A DNA stretch of 64,000 nucleotides from Paenibacillus camerounensis (GTDB taxonomy: Bacteria > Bacillota > Bacilli > Paenibacillales > Paenibacillaceae). The number at the start of each line of letters is the position of its first letter. The first letter of the stretch is position 1. The notes under the pieces were generated by a model. The model saw only the letters and a program-made list of their open reading frames with translations, did not search any database and was not told the DNA's origin. Below are positions 35,576-45,227 of this stretch, piece by piece. The translations under genes were made by a program, and so were the position numbers. The stretch is taken from NCBI RefSeq assembly GCF_000723885.1, contig NZ_CCDG010000025.1, forward strand, positions 1 to 64,000, given 5' to 3'.

Positions 35576-35624
35576 CTTCGTCTAAAGCCAGTATAGCAAT
35601 GCACTTCGTTTAATTCCAGCCTAA

Positions 35625-36062
35625 TTACTGGCCACGGGTGCGCCCGTGCATCGTGATGGCTTCCTCGACCTTGATGCAGCGGTCCATAATCGCGGTCATG
35701 CCATGCTCAGCAGCAATATCTGCCGCCTCCCGGCTGATAATACCCTGCTGCAGCCACAGTACCTTGGCGCCGATGTCAGCAGCCTCCTGTGCCACCTCAG
35801 CACAGTATTCACTGCGCCGGAACACATTGACAATATCAACCGGCTCCGGAATTTCAGCCAGTGTGTGATAACACTTCTCTCCGAGAATGTCGCCGTCTAC
35901 CGTAGGATTCACCGGTATGATCCGGTATCCCCGGCTCTGCATGGCATAAGCCACCATGTAGGAGGTGCGGTCCGATTTGTCGGACAGGCCCACAACAGCA
36001 ATATTACCTGCTGCTGCGAGAATATCACCAATCTGTTCACGGCTAGGGTTCTCAAAACTCAT
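35625..36062 (-). CDS. CoA-binding domain protein (YccU family)
   Basis: 145 residues forming a single Rossmann-type CoA-binding domain: IAVVGLSDKSDRTSYMVAYA, GYRIIPVNPTVDGDILGEKC, VDIVNVFRRSEYCAEVAQEA, VLWLQQGIISREAADIA. Family members bind CoA or nucleotides; physiological role is unknown. AGGAGG lies upstream of the ATG. Probably a single-gene unit. Confidence 0.92.
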   Translation of the reverse strand: MSFENPSREQIGDILAAAGNIAVVGLSDKSDRTSYMVAYAMQSRGYRIIPVNPTVDGDILGEKCYHTLAEIPEPVDIVNVFRRSEYCAEVAQEAADIGAKVLWLQQGIISREAADIAAEHGMTAIMDRCIKVEEAITMHGRTRGQ

Positions 36063-36177
36063 CGCAATGTTCCTCCTGTCAATGATCTTCGTCTGAACGC
36101 ATTCTTATCTCTAAGAATGCCCTAAGAATATCATAAAGAATCAGCAGCCATCTGCGTCATACGGCACATGCCTTACC

Positions 36178-37470
36178 CTATTTTACCCACTCTACATCAG
36201 CACCAAGCTCGCGGAGGTGGTCAAAGTACTGCGGGTACGATTTGGCGACATGATGGGCGTCCTTAATCAGCAGCGGCTGGCGGGCGCGCAGTCCGACTAC
36301 GGTCAGCGCCATAATAACCCGGTGATCATAATGCGCGTTGATCGTAACGCCGCCTTCAACCCCTTCCGGCGATCCATGTACGATAATCTCGTCACGCCGT
36401 TCCTCTACCTTGGCACCTGCACGCGTCAGCTCTGCCAAATAATCTGTGATCCGGTCGCATTCCTTATAACGCAGATTCTCTACATTATAGAAGCGCGAAG
36501 TCCCTTCTGCGAAGACAGCCGCCGCCACCATTGCCAGTACAGCATCTGTAGCTGCATCACCGTCAAATTCTACAGCCTTGAGTATGCCGTTGCCCTGCAC
36601 ATGCACCGTACCGTTCTCATGGGTCAGGGGAACTTCCATCATCCGCAGCACATCCACAATAGCACGTTCTCCCTGCTTGCTTCTCTCAGCCAGACGGTGA
36701 ATCTTAACATCTGACCTGGTTACAGCCGCTGCCGCAAGCACAGCCGCAGAACCCGGATAGTCCCCCTGCACAGTATAAGACTTGGCAGCGTAAGCCTGGC
36801 GGCCCGGCACCTTGAAGGACATATAATCATCTGCAGCGTGGACAACGATTCCCGCCTGCTCAAGCACCTCAAGAGTCTGGCCGACCACAACCTTAGATTT
36901 CAGATCGTCCAGCACGATAATCTCACTGTCTTCCTCCAGCAGCGGTGTCAGGAACAGCAGTGCGCTTAGAAACTGTGAGCTTACAGCACCGGAGACTGTA
37001 ATCCGTCCGCCAGCCGGCTTGCCGCCGCGGATCGTAATCGGCAATCTTCCGTGATTATGCTCAACTTCCACACCCAGCTGCCCAAGCGCTGTAATCAGAT
37101 CATCATGCGGACGCTTACCGAGCGAATCGGGATAGGTATTCACAAAGGTCACTTCAGGGCTCAGCGCAGCCACAGCCATAAGGAACCGCAGCACCGCCCC
37201 GGCATTGCCGACATTCAGCTCCTTCACATCACGCGGATTCCGGCCGAAGCCCTGCACTACGATCTTCTCGTCATCCTCGGTCAGGACAGCGCCAAGATCG
37301 GCGATACATCTGCGGATAGCATCACTGTCTTCACTGTGGGCCGGATGATAGATAGTGCTCACACCTTCAGACAGCGCCGCAACCAGCAGATAGCGGGTCG
37401 TGTAATTTTTGGAGGACAACGCTCCAAATTCTCCTTGCAGGGTTGGTGTCGGCCTAACGATAACGTCCAT
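36178..37470 (-). CDS. aroA: 3-phosphoshikimate 1-carboxyvinyltransferase (EPSP synthase)
   Basis: 430 residues. Family signatures: LSSKNYTTRYLLVAALSEGV at the N-terminus, GNAGAVLRFLMAVAAL, and ENLRYKECDRITDYLAELTR. It joins shikimate-3-phosphate and PEP in the aromatic amino acid pathway. aroK, the preceding step, lies 450 bases away on the same strand with the rhodanese gene between, so they are clustered but not one operon. Confidence 0.97.
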   Translation of the reverse strand: MDVIVRPTPTLQGEFGALSSKNYTTRYLLVAALSEGVSTIYHPAHSEDSDAIRRCIADLGAVLTEDDEKIVVQGFGRNPRDVKELNVGNAGAVLRFLMAVAALSPEVTFVNTYPDSLGKRPHDDLITALGQLGVEVEHNHGRLPITIRGGKPAGGRITVSGAVSSQFLSALLFLTPLLEEDSEIIVLDDLKSKVVVGQTLEVLEQAGIVVHAADDYMSFKVPGRQAYAAKSYTVQGDYPGSAAVLAAAAVTRSDVKIHRLAERSKQGERAIVDVLRMMEVPLTHENGTVHVQGNGILKAVEFDGDAATDAVLAMVAAAVFAEGTSRFYNVENLRYKECDRITDYLAELTRAGAKVEERRDEIIVHGSPEGVEGGVTINAHYDHRVIMALTVVGLRARQPLLIKDAHHVAKSYPQYFDHLRELGADVEWVK

Positions 37471-37518
37471 TATTTATACGCTCCTTATATTATGTAATGT
37501 GTATAGGCAGTGCCCTGT

Positions 37519-37548
37519 TTGACATGCCTGTCCAAAGCTAGGTATCAT
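37519..37548 (+). promoter_or_regulatory. Sigma-A promoter of the rhodanese gene
   Basis: TTGACA at 37519-37524, 18-base spacer, TATCAT at 37543-37548; start codon 37 bases downstream. Confidence 0.75.
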
Positions 37549-37585
37549 AACATTATTCTGCAGTTGAAAGGGGTCTTACTTACTC

Positions 37586-37894
37586 ATGAACGATATTCCA
37601 CAAGTTACACCGGACGAGCTGCGGCAGCGCCTTGCGGCAGGCGAAGACCTGCTTCTGATTGATGTCCGTGAGGATGATGAGGTGGCAGCCGGTATGATTC
37701 CCGGGGCGCAGCACATTCCTATGGGACAAATTCCTCAGCGCAGCGGAGACTTACCGGCTGATTCCGGCATTATCTTCATTTGCCGGTCCGGCGCACGCAG
37801 CCAGCGTGTCTGCGAATATCTGCAGCAGTTCGGCATCCAATCGTCCAACCTGAGCGGCGGAATGATTGAATGGAACGAAACTGCGGAAAGCTAA
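37586..37894 (+). CDS. Single-domain rhodanese-like sulfurtransferase
   Basis: 102 residues, one rhodanese domain, with active-site loop CRSGARS (Cys66) and the early LLIDVREDDEVAAGMIPGA. It can carry a persulfide for sulfur transfer; the acceptor is unknown. AAAGGGG lies upstream of the ATG. The gene sits between aroA and aroK on the opposite strand. Confidence 0.93.
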   Translation: MNDIPQVTPDELRQRLAAGEDLLLIDVREDDEVAAGMIPGAQHIPMGQIPQRSGDLPADSGIIFICRSGARSQRVCEYLQQFGIQSSNLSGGMIEWNETAES

Positions 37895-37921
37895 TCAGCT
37901 TACGCCAATACACTTAAAAGC

Positions 37922-38467
37922 TCAAACGCGGTAATGCATTAAAATATACTGCGACACTTCTGCCGCATTCAGCTCCGATGTATCGACCGTGCAATGCGCA
38001 AACCGGTAAGCCTCACGCCGCTGCTTCATAATGGCGCGGACCTTATCCTGTGCGTTGCCGGCGAGCAGCGGACGGTTCAAATCCCCGCTTACACGCGCAA
38101 TAATAGCCTCTTCTGTTGCTGTTAAAGCTACTACAAGCCCTTTATCCAGCATAATTTGCGGATTCCCCGGTGCAAGCACAGCTCCGCCTCCGGTTGATAT
38201 GATTCTGGCTTCTCCTTCAAGCACCTGCGCCAGTGCAGCAGACTCCGCTTTCCGGAAGTACGCTTCACCGTCCTCGGCAAAAATATCCGCGATGCTCCGT
38301 CCTTCATTCTCTACTATAATATGATCCAGATCAATGAGCTCATAGCCAAGCTCCTCTGCCAGTAGCGCACCTACCGTTGATTTGCCTGTACCCATCATCC
38401 CGACCAGAATTATGTTCCTGCGCCGCTCTGTTTCAGCAGCACTTTGCCCTGCAATATCCCCCGACAT
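37922..38467 (-). CDS. aroK: Shikimate kinase
   Basis: 181 residues. Walker A GMMGTGKST (about 23-31), shikimate-binding DLDHIIV and FRKAESAAL, and the GGGAVL motif. It phosphorylates shikimate with ATP. The first 15 residues (SGDIAGQSAAETERR) precede the usual start, so a downstream start is possible but the upstream ATG has GGAGGG nearby. Near aroA. Confidence 0.95.
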   Translation of the reverse strand: MSGDIAGQSAAETERRRNIILVGMMGTGKSTVGALLAEELGYELIDLDHIIVENEGRSIADIFAEDGEAYFRKAESAALAQVLEGEARIISTGGGAVLAPGNPQIMLDKGLVVALTATEEAIIARVSGDLNRPLLAGNAQDKVRAIMKQRREAYRFAHCTVDTSELNAAEVSQYILMHYRV

Positions 38468-38565
38468 AACTACCCTCCAACCGCGACATTTGTCATATCA
38501 TAACACAAGGCCAAAAGGTTGCACAATCCACTTCCTGGCTGCCGTCACTATCTCACATGATAAAA

Positions 38566-38582
38566 AAAGCCCGAAGGCTTCC
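38566..38582 (-). terminator. Terminator of gnd
   Basis: Minus strand AAGCC, loop TTC, GGGCTT with a seven-T tail; short stem. Confidence 0.7.
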
Positions 38583-38632
38583 CTCAGCCGGGAAACCATC
38601 GGACCATCAGTTCTACAGATGTACTGTAAAAC

Positions 38633-40045
38633 CTATTCGTTAATCCAGTTATGGTGGAAGACGCCTTCTTTGTCCACACGCTGGAAGGTGTGGGCGCCGA
38701 AGTAGTCCCGCTGCGCCTGAAGCAGGTTCGCAGGCAGACGCTCTGTACGGTAGCTGTCGTAGTAGGCAAGCGCGCTGGAGAAGCCTGGCACAGGCACTCC
38801 CTGGGCAACAGCTGCGGATACCACTTTACGCCATGCAGCCTGGTAAGAGCTCATGATGTCCTTGAAGAACGGATCAAGCAGCAGATTCTTCAGCTCCGGA
38901 TTAGTCTCGTAGGCATCGGTGATGTTCTGCAGGAAGCGGGAACGGATAATGCAGCCGCCGCGCCAGATTTTAGCCAGGCTGCCGTACTTCAAATCCCAGT
39001 TATATTCGTCGGAAGCTACGCGAAGCTGTGCGAAGCCTTGTGCGTAGGAAACGATTTTGCTGGCAAACAGTGCTTTGCGCACATTCTCGATGAACTCAGC
39101 CTTGTCACCCTGGAACGGCTCCACTTCCGGCCCGCTCAGAACTTTGCTGGCTTCTACACGCTCATCCTTCATGGCAGACAGGAAGCGGGAGAATACAGAC
39201 TCAGTGATCATGGACAGCGGTACACCCAGGTCGAGCGAGCTCTGGCTTGTCCATTTGCCTGTTCCCTTTTGGCCGGCGGAATCGAGGATCACGTCAACCA
39301 TCGGTTTGCCGGTTTCTTCATCATACTGTGCAAAGATATCTGTAGTGATCTCGATCAGATAGCTGTCCAGCTCTCCGCTGTTCCACTCCTTGAAGATGCT
39401 GTGCAGTTCCTTGGCATCCAGGCCAAGAACATCCTTCAGGAGCTGGTAGGCTTCACAGATCAGCTGCATGTCGCCGTACTCGATACCGTTATGCACCATT
39501 TTAACATAGTGTCCGGCACCGTCAGGTCCAATATATGTACAGCAAGGCTCTCCGTCCACTTTGGCCGAGATTGCCGTAAGAATCGGTTCAACCAGCTTAT
39601 AGGCGCTTTCCTGTCCGCCAGGCATGATGGAAGGTCCTTTAAGTGCACCCTCTTCGCCGCCGGATACACCGGTACCGATGAAGCGGAAGCCTTTGTCTTC
39701 AAGCTCTTTACTGCGGCGAACAGTATCAGGGAAGTATGCGTTACCTCCGTCAATGATGATATCGCCCTGGTCCAGATACGGCAGCAGCTGCTCAATAGTA
39801 GCATCCGTTGCTTTACCGGCCTGTACCATGATTAGGATCTTGCGCGGTACTTCAAGGGATTGAACAAACTCTTCAACAGAGAAAGTACCTACCAAGTTTT
39901 TACCTTCAGCTTCGGCAATCAGGTCATTGGTCTTCTCCGGGGAACGGTTAAATACCGATACGGAAAAGCCTCTGCTCTCGATGTTAAGAGCCAAATTTTT
40001 ACCCATTACTGCCAAGCCAATAACGCCGATTTGTTGTTTTGCCAT
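38633..40045 (-). CDS. gnd: 6-phosphogluconate dehydrogenase, decarboxylating (NADP)
   Basis: 470 residues. N-terminal Rossmann motif [13 protein letters not shown], substrate loop [34 protein letters not shown] and the C-terminal dimer tail [10 protein letters not shown]. It oxidises 6-phosphogluconate to ribulose-5-phosphate in the pentose phosphate pathway. The ATG at 40043-40045 follows GGTGGAG and gives the family start; a longer frame runs upstream without a binding site. Confidence 0.97.
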   Translation of the reverse strand: MAKQQIGVIGLAVMGKNLALNIESRGFSVSVFNRSPEKTNDLIAEAEGKNLVGTFSVEEFVQSLEVPRKILIMVQAGKATDATIEQLLPYLDQGDIIIDGGNAYFPDTVRRSKELEDKGFRFIGTGVSGGEEGALKGPSIMPGGQESAYKLVEPILTAISAKVDGEPCCTYIGPDGAGHYVKMVHNGIEYGDMQLICEAYQLLKDVLGLDAKELHSIFKEWNSGELDSYLIEITTDIFAQYDEETGKPMVDVILDSAGQKGTGKWTSQSSLDLGVPLSMITESVFSRFLSAMKDERVEASKVLSGPEVEPFQGDKAEFIENVRKALFASKIVSYAQGFAQLRVASDEYNWDLKYGSLAKIWRGGCIIRSRFLQNITDAYETNPELKNLLLDPFFKDIMSSYQAAWRKVVSAAVAQGVPVPGFSSALAYYDSYRTERLPANLLQAQRDYFGAHTFQRVDKEGVFHHNWINE

Positions 40046-40318
40046 CTGGTTCTCCACCCTTTGCACCCTATATTTTTGTGAAATCCATTTCTCGCAGTAT
40101 AAGAATACCACCCTTTGTCAGATACAGCAAAGTTCCGCCTGCGAATTAGAGATCAATTTCATTGACAAAGCCACAGCTTATCAGGAAATTGCTCACAATG
40201 ACTATTTTAACGTTTTTAGAAGCATAAGTGAACCCCCGTCCGCAAGTGATATCGGAAGGCGGTATACAACTCTGCAGGCATTAGCCCGTTCAATACAAAC
40301 AGCTCCCGTATACAAAAT

Positions 40319-40346
40319 CAGGACATCCCGTACAACGGGATGCCCT
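40319..40346 (-). terminator. Hairpin downstream of the hypothetical gene at 40364
   Basis: An 11-bp near-perfect stem (AGGGCATCCCG / CGGGATGTCCT on the minus strand) followed by GATTTTG. The T-run is weak, so this is a tentative terminator. Confidence 0.45.
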
Positions 40347-40363
40347 GAACAACTGTACAGCAT

Positions 40364-40960
40364 TCACCATTCCAGCAGATCAAGCTCACGGGATAACAAG
40401 GCCAGCTTCGATCTGCATGCTGTAATAAGCGAATCATCCTTGCTGCGCAGCGCTTCGTTTAACCGGTCAAGCTCCTCATCTACTTCCACTCTGCGCTGCC
40501 GGATCCGTTCCTCGCCTTCCACCGAATAGAAAAGCTTGCTCAGCTCCTGGTCGGTAAGCAGCGGCCCTTTCTGGAACAGCACCCGCTGCTGGTACCCGGA
40601 AATTTCCACCAGCCGGATCACTTCGCCGAACATAATGTTCTCAATAATAATCTGGCGGTCGCGGAAACGCTTGACGACCGCATGCCCGCGCATATCACCG
40701 ATCAGCTTCTCCATCCATTCTGACAGGCGTGCGTCCCGGATCATATAATCGCCAACCAGCTTATATCCGCCCTTTATCTGCTGAAAACGCAGCTTAACCA
40801 GCTTACGGCCGGTACGTACCGAGATCAGGAATACATTTTCATTCTCACTCCAGTACAGGGAATAGCCTTCCTTGATCAGATCCTTGATCAGGTTCTGGAT
40901 ATGCTGCCTGTCAAAGCGCAGCTCCAGGTTGCAGTACTCCACCTCGTCGTTTTTATTCAC
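40364..40960 (-). CDS. Hypothetical protein
   Basis: 198 residues from a GTG at 40958-40960 (AGGAGG, seven-base spacer); a longer frame to 41035 has no such site. No signal peptide or membrane segment. The middle is beta-rich with basic residues (VFLISVRTGRKLVKLRFQQI; HAVVKRFRDRQIIIENIMFG). The last 60 residues are charged and probably coiled coil (EERIRQRRVEVDEELDRLNE). I do not recognise it. Unlinked to its neighbours gnd and the MFS gene. Confidence 0.7.
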   Translation of the reverse strand: MNKNDEVEYCNLELRFDRQHIQNLIKDLIKEGYSLYWSENENVFLISVRTGRKLVKLRFQQIKGGYKLVGDYMIRDARLSEWMEKLIGDMRGHAVVKRFRDRQIIIENIMFGEVIRLVEISGYQQRVLFQKGPLLTDQELSKLFYSVEGEERIRQRRVEVDEELDRLNEALRSKDDSLITACRSKLALLSRELDLLEW

Positions 40961-41166
40961 GGCACTCCCTCCTAACAGCTTTGTTAAAGCAGCTTGATCT
41001 GAACCATAGAATAAAACGGACTGCCGGACCTCCACCTGATGTCAATCTCTATTCGTTCGTCTTACTGATATTTTATACTTCATCTTATGTAGCGGTAACT
41101 TGGTTTATTGACTATTTTTACCCGCTTCACGCCATTCCCAAACGCCCACTGTGATAGAGAGCTGTT

Positions 41167-42453
41167 TCAGCTGTTAAAATGCTTGAGCTTAGTACGGTGC
41201 ACGATCAGCAGATGCAGTCCGGCCAGCAGTACCATTACAACGGCACTTGCCAGAAACGGCGCGCTGTGGCTGACCGAATCCCATAACCGCCCCGACAGTA
41301 CGGGACCGGCAACCATGCCCGAGCCCTGAAGCGTCAGGAACAAGCCCCAGACGGTTCCCCGCTCTCCTTTTGGCACCTGCTTGGCTACGAACGCATTCCA
41401 GGCCGGCAGAATAAGCGCATAGCTGATGCCGACAAGCGCCACAGCCATGAATGCCAGCGGCAGCCGCCGCACCTGTGAAAAAAAGGCCAGCGAACCAGCT
41501 GCCAGCAGAAAGCCGATGTTCAGGAAGACCGTCGTTCCGATCCGGTCAACCAGCTTACCGGCCGGAATGAGCGTAAGCACCGTAATCCCGCCTCCGGCAA
41601 TCAGCAGCAGACTGAACTGGTTCGGTGTGACATGCAGCTCGGAACGTGCAAACAAGGTGACTACTGGTGTCATCAGCCCAATGGCAAAGGCCTGCAGGAA
41701 CAGCGCCGGGAACAGCAGCCTGCTGACCTTCAGCGAAGTTCTCACTTGCCGGAAGGTCCGCTTCAGGCTTTGCAACGGCTGAAATGGCCTGTGCTTGTCA
41801 GCCTGGGCATCACTATGCATGTCCTGTGCAACACGCGGCGCATGCCCCGTAATCCGTGACGGGAGGAAGAGCGCTACAGCAGATACCGCCGCGGCGCAGC
41901 CCATAAGCACAAGGAATACCGTCCGGTAGCTCTGTCCGCCGTGGTCCATCATAAAATTGACGACGATGGGCCCGATGCCTGTACCGGCCAGTGAGGCCAT
42001 CTCTACAGCCCCCATAGCCGCCCCGCTGCTGCCGCTTTCTGTAGAGCCGGCCAGCTCGGTAATCCCGGTCATGGTGCAAGGCCAAAGAGGAGAGGTCCCG
42101 ATGCCCAGGATCAGGCAGGCAACCGACAGTGTAGCCGCATCCTTGGCATAAATAATCATCCCGACAGCCAGTACAATCAATACCAGCGCCCCTGTCATTG
42201 TCCAGCGGTATCCGATCCGCTCCATCACCCAGCCGAACGGACTCCGGAAGAGATTATCGCCTAAATACTGCAGGGCAAAGGAGAAGCCTACTACAGTAAC
42301 AGACAATCCGAGGATATTCTCCATGTACACCGGCAGCAGCGCAACCAGTAAGGAGCCTTTTACAAACTCGACCAGAAAGATGATCACCCACATCTCCACA
42401 ATAAACGGTGAGGCCAGATTAATATGCATACGTCCTGCAGCTTTGCCAGTCAT
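41167..42453 (-). CDS. Major facilitator superfamily transporter
   Basis: 428 residues, twelve predicted membrane segments in two halves, with a cytoplasmic loop in the middle (about 205-225, polar, QDMHSDAQADKHRP). MFS loop motifs are visible (FRSPFGWVMERIGYRW; GKLVDRIGTTVFLN). Probably a drug or metabolite exporter; substrate unknown. Divergent from the decarboxylase gene. Confidence 0.88.
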   Translation of the reverse strand: MTGKAAGRMHINLASPFIVEMWVIIFLVEFVKGSLLVALLPVYMENILGLSVTVVGFSFALQYLGDNLFRSPFGWVMERIGYRWTMTGALVLIVLAVGMIIYAKDAATLSVACLILGIGTSPLWPCTMTGITELAGSTESGSSGAAMGAVEMASLAGTGIGPIVVNFMMDHGGQSYRTVFLVLMGCAAAVSAVALFLPSRITGHAPRVAQDMHSDAQADKHRPFQPLQSLKRTFRQVRTSLKVSRLLFPALFLQAFAIGLMTPVVTLFARSELHVTPNQFSLLLIAGGGITVLTLIPAGKLVDRIGTTVFLNIGFLLAAGSLAFFSQVRRLPLAFMAVALVGISYALILPAWNAFVAKQVPKGERGTVWGLFLTLQGSGMVAGPVLSGRLWDSVSHSAPFLASAVVMVLLAGLHLLIVHRTKLKHFNS

Positions 42454-42545
42454 TTTATCACATCCTAGTATTATGGTGATTGATTTGTTATACTGATGCT
42501 TGCCGTAAAATAATAAATCTTGGCGAAAGGTTGTGACAGCATTAA

Positions 42546-44021
42546 ATGAATCAACACGATACTCCCCTCTTCACCGCTCTTAAAAAGCATGCCGCCGGAA
42601 ACCCTGTGCAATTTCATATTCCCGGGCATAAGAAGGGGCTAGGAACCGATGCCGAATTCCGTGAGTTTATCGGCGATAACGCGCTATCCATAGATTTGAT
42701 CAACATCGCACCGCTTGATGACCTTCATCAGCCTACCGGCGTGATTTTAGAAGCTCAGAAGCTGGCTGCGCAGGCCTTCGGCGCCGATTATACGTATTTT
42801 AGCGTACAAGGCACGAGCAATGCCATCATGACTATGATCCTCTCTGTCTGCTCGGAAGGAGACAAAATAATTGTGCCCCGCAACATTCACAAATCCGTGA
42901 TGTCGGCCATTATTTTCTCTGGAGCCAAGCCTGTATTTATCTCACCTGTTCAGGATGAGAATCTTGGGATAGACCACGGTATTACTACCAGTTCGCTGGA
43001 AAAGGCATTAAAGCGCCATCCGGATGCCAAAGGCGTTCTGGTCATCAATCCGACGTATTTCGGTGTAGTGGCCGACCTTCGTTCGATTGTAGACCTTGCT
43101 CACAGCTATGGGGTTCCCGTACTGGTGGACGAGGCGCATGGAGTATTGATTCATTTTCATGAAGATCTGCCGGTGTCGGCTATGCAGGCCGGTGCGGATA
43201 TGGCAGCAACCAGCGTACACAAGCTGGGCGGCTCCATGACGCAGAGCTCGGTGCTGAATCTCAATGCGAAGACCGGCCTGGTTAACCCGCAGCGGGTTCA
43301 GACGATCATCAGCATGCTTACAACAACATCTACTTCTTATATATTACTGGCCTCTTTGGATACCTCCAGACGCAATCTGGCACTGAACGGCCATGATATG
43401 GCTGAGCGGACGATTGCCCTGTCCAATTACGCCCGTGAGGCTATTAACAGCATTGACGGCTTGTACAGCTTCGGGAAAGAAATTCTCGGCACAGAAGCTA
43501 CCTTTAATCTCGATCCGACCAAGCTGAACATCCATGTCCGCCATCTGGGCATCACCGGCTATGAGACCGAGAACTGGCTGCGCCAGAAGTACAATATCGA
43601 AGTTGAGCTTAGCGACATGTATAATATTCTTTGCCTGATTACCCCGGGAGATACCCGTGAATCTGTGGACAAGCTGATATCCGCTCTGCGGGTGCTGTCA
43701 GCTGTTCACTACAGCAAGGGTGAAATCTACGAGCTTAAGGTGCAGGTGCCGGAAATTCCGCAGCTTGCCCTGATTCCGCGGGATGCCTTCTACGCTGATA
43801 CGCAGCTGGTTCCGTTCCGTGAATCTGCCGGATACATTATTGCTGAATTTATCTATGTCTATCCGCCGGGAATTCCAATTTTACTGCCTGGTGAAGTTAT
43901 TACCCAAGATAACATCGACTATATCATCGACCACGTCGAAATCGGCCTCCCGGTCAAAGGACCGGAAGACCGCAGCATCAACTTCGTCAAAGTCATTGTA
44001 GAGGCTGACCCGATCTCCTGA
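42546..44021 (+). CDS. speA: PLP-dependent Orn/Lys/Arg decarboxylase family (SpeA-like)
   Basis: 491 residues, close to B. subtilis SpeA (arginine decarboxylase, about 490). PLP lysine is Lys226 in TSVHKLGGSMTQSS; DEAHGVLIHFH binds the cofactor; the C-terminus (YVYPPGIPILLPGEVI) is typical. It would make agmatine from arginine for polyamine synthesis, but the family also includes lysine decarboxylases, so substrate is uncertain. The ATG lacks a strong binding site. No speE/speB genes lie beside it. Confidence 0.85.
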   Translation: MNQHDTPLFTALKKHAAGNPVQFHIPGHKKGLGTDAEFREFIGDNALSIDLINIAPLDDLHQPTGVILEAQKLAAQAFGADYTYFSVQGTSNAIMTMILSVCSEGDKIIVPRNIHKSVMSAIIFSGAKPVFISPVQDENLGIDHGITTSSLEKALKRHPDAKGVLVINPTYFGVVADLRSIVDLAHSYGVPVLVDEAHGVLIHFHEDLPVSAMQAGADMAATSVHKLGGSMTQSSVLNLNAKTGLVNPQRVQTIISMLTTTSTSYILLASLDTSRRNLALNGHDMAERTIALSNYAREAINSIDGLYSFGKEILGTEATFNLDPTKLNIHVRHLGITGYETENWLRQKYNIEVELSDMYNILCLITPGDTRESVDKLISALRVLSAVHYSKGEIYELKVQVPEIPQLALIPRDAFYADTQLVPFRESAGYIIAEFIYVYPPGIPILLPGEVITQDNIDYIIDHVEIGLPVKGPEDRSINFVKVIVEADPIS

Positions 44022-44047
44022 TCGGCAGCAGCCTCTGTAACCTAAAC

Positions 44048-44081
44048 AAAACCCCGATACTGAACCAGTATCGGGGTTTTG
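44048..44081 (+). terminator. Terminator of the decarboxylase gene
   Basis: Stem AAACCCCGATACTG with CAGTATCGGGGTTTT and a short AAC-containing loop. Confidence 0.92.
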
Positions 44082-44134
44082 TGCATGGAGCGCTGCTGCC
44101 TGTCCGGCAGTCACGCTCTCAGCTGCATTGAAAT

Positions 44135-44458
44135 CTATTCTTGCTGGGCAAGCAGCTCGTTGTATGCTTCTTCAACAGCTTTCCATTCAGCTTCGTCTTC
44201 AATGTTGTAAAGAACCATTTCCTCGTTCTCTTCTTCCATACGCAGAATGATGCCGTCTGCTTCAGGGTTTTCGCGTTCCAGCAGCAGTGCGTACAGCTTC
44301 TCGCCTACATCGAACGTTTCAACCAGCACCATCTCTACATCTTCGCCCTGCTCGTTCGTCAAGGTCAGCACAAACTCCTCGTGCTCATGGTCGTGATCAT
44401 GTCCGCAACCGCATGCTTCACCATGTTCATGGCCATGCTCATGTTTGTGATCGCTCAT
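44135..44458 (-). CDS. DUF1292 protein with histidine-rich N-terminus
   Basis: 107 residues. The first 27 are a histidine-rich, cysteine-containing leader (HKHEHGHEHGEACGCGHDHD), which should bind metal such as Zn or Ni. The rest is DUF1292 (FVLTLTNEQGEDVEMVLVET ... DGIILRMEEENEEMVLYNIE), as in B. subtilis YrzB, which lacks such a long leader. Function unknown. Good ribosome site AGTGAGG upstream. Confidence 0.85.
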   Translation of the reverse strand: MSDHKHEHGHEHGEACGCGHDHDHEHEEFVLTLTNEQGEDVEMVLVETFDVGEKLYALLLERENPEADGIILRMEEENEEMVLYNIEDEAEWKAVEEAYNELLAQQE

Positions 44459-44541
44459 TGAAATACCTCACTTTAATTGAATTATCCTGCCTTACGTATC
44501 GTAACACGTATGCTGAGTTCAGGTCAATTTGCAGAGGGCGT

Positions 44542-45096
44542 TTAATTCTTCGTTGTAGCTGTAACTACCTTTTCTGACACAAGAACGTAATCTGCATTTT
44601 TGGACGCCTTGATATAGAAGCCCACGCTGTATTTGCCCGAATCCTTGAAATCATAGGTGAATTCCGGCGTTGAGAACCAGAAATCCTCATTCTTTGAGCC
44701 GCCAGCATCCTCCAATATATCCTTCACATTCCCGGATGGATCCGTAATCGCTACTTTTACAGCCGACACACTATCCTTTAGACTGTCCACCTGGGCCAGA
44801 ACCTTCATCTTCAGCTTTCCTGTATACGTATTACCGAATACAGTATCCCCTTTGAACAGGACGATGTGAACATTCGGTTTCAGAATCGTCACTTTACCCG
44901 AACCGTCCCAGCTGACGACACCTCCTGCTTCCCTCGCCGGAATGTACGTTTTGCCGTCGATCAGATAACCGCCATCAGCGATTTCCTTTCCGTTGCTCCA
45001 TACTCTAATCTTTTGATTTACAGAATCCGCGAATAACATTGAGCCTCCCAACAGGGAAAACACAGCCACGCAGAGAGCGATTTTTTTCCATCTCAT
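44542..45096 (-). CDS. Secreted protein with copper amine oxidase-like stalk domain
   Basis: 184 residues with a cleavable signal peptide (KKIALCVAVFSLLGGSMLFA) and a stalk domain at about 30-90 (IRVWSNGKEIADGGYLIDGK, YIPAREAGGVVSWDGSGK). This domain is common in extracellular Paenibacillus proteins. The C-terminal part looks like a beta-sandwich. Role unknown, likely surface or wall-associated. Confidence 0.82.
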   Translation of the reverse strand: MRWKKIALCVAVFSLLGGSMLFADSVNQKIRVWSNGKEIADGGYLIDGKTYIPAREAGGVVSWDGSGKVTILKPNVHIVLFKGDTVFGNTYTGKLKMKVLAQVDSLKDSVSAVKVAITDPSGNVKDILEDAGGSKNEDFWFSTPEFTYDFKDSGKYSVGFYIKASKNADYVLVSEKVVTATTKN

Positions 45097-45227
45097 AACC
45101 GAGACCCTCCAAGTAATTCATGCTGTTAATGTATACTACATGTATGGCTACAAGTTGCGGAGGTCCAGGTAAAAATTTCATCATTCCGGTTAAAATAATA
45201 CTATAACTACATTGGAGGAATTCAGCA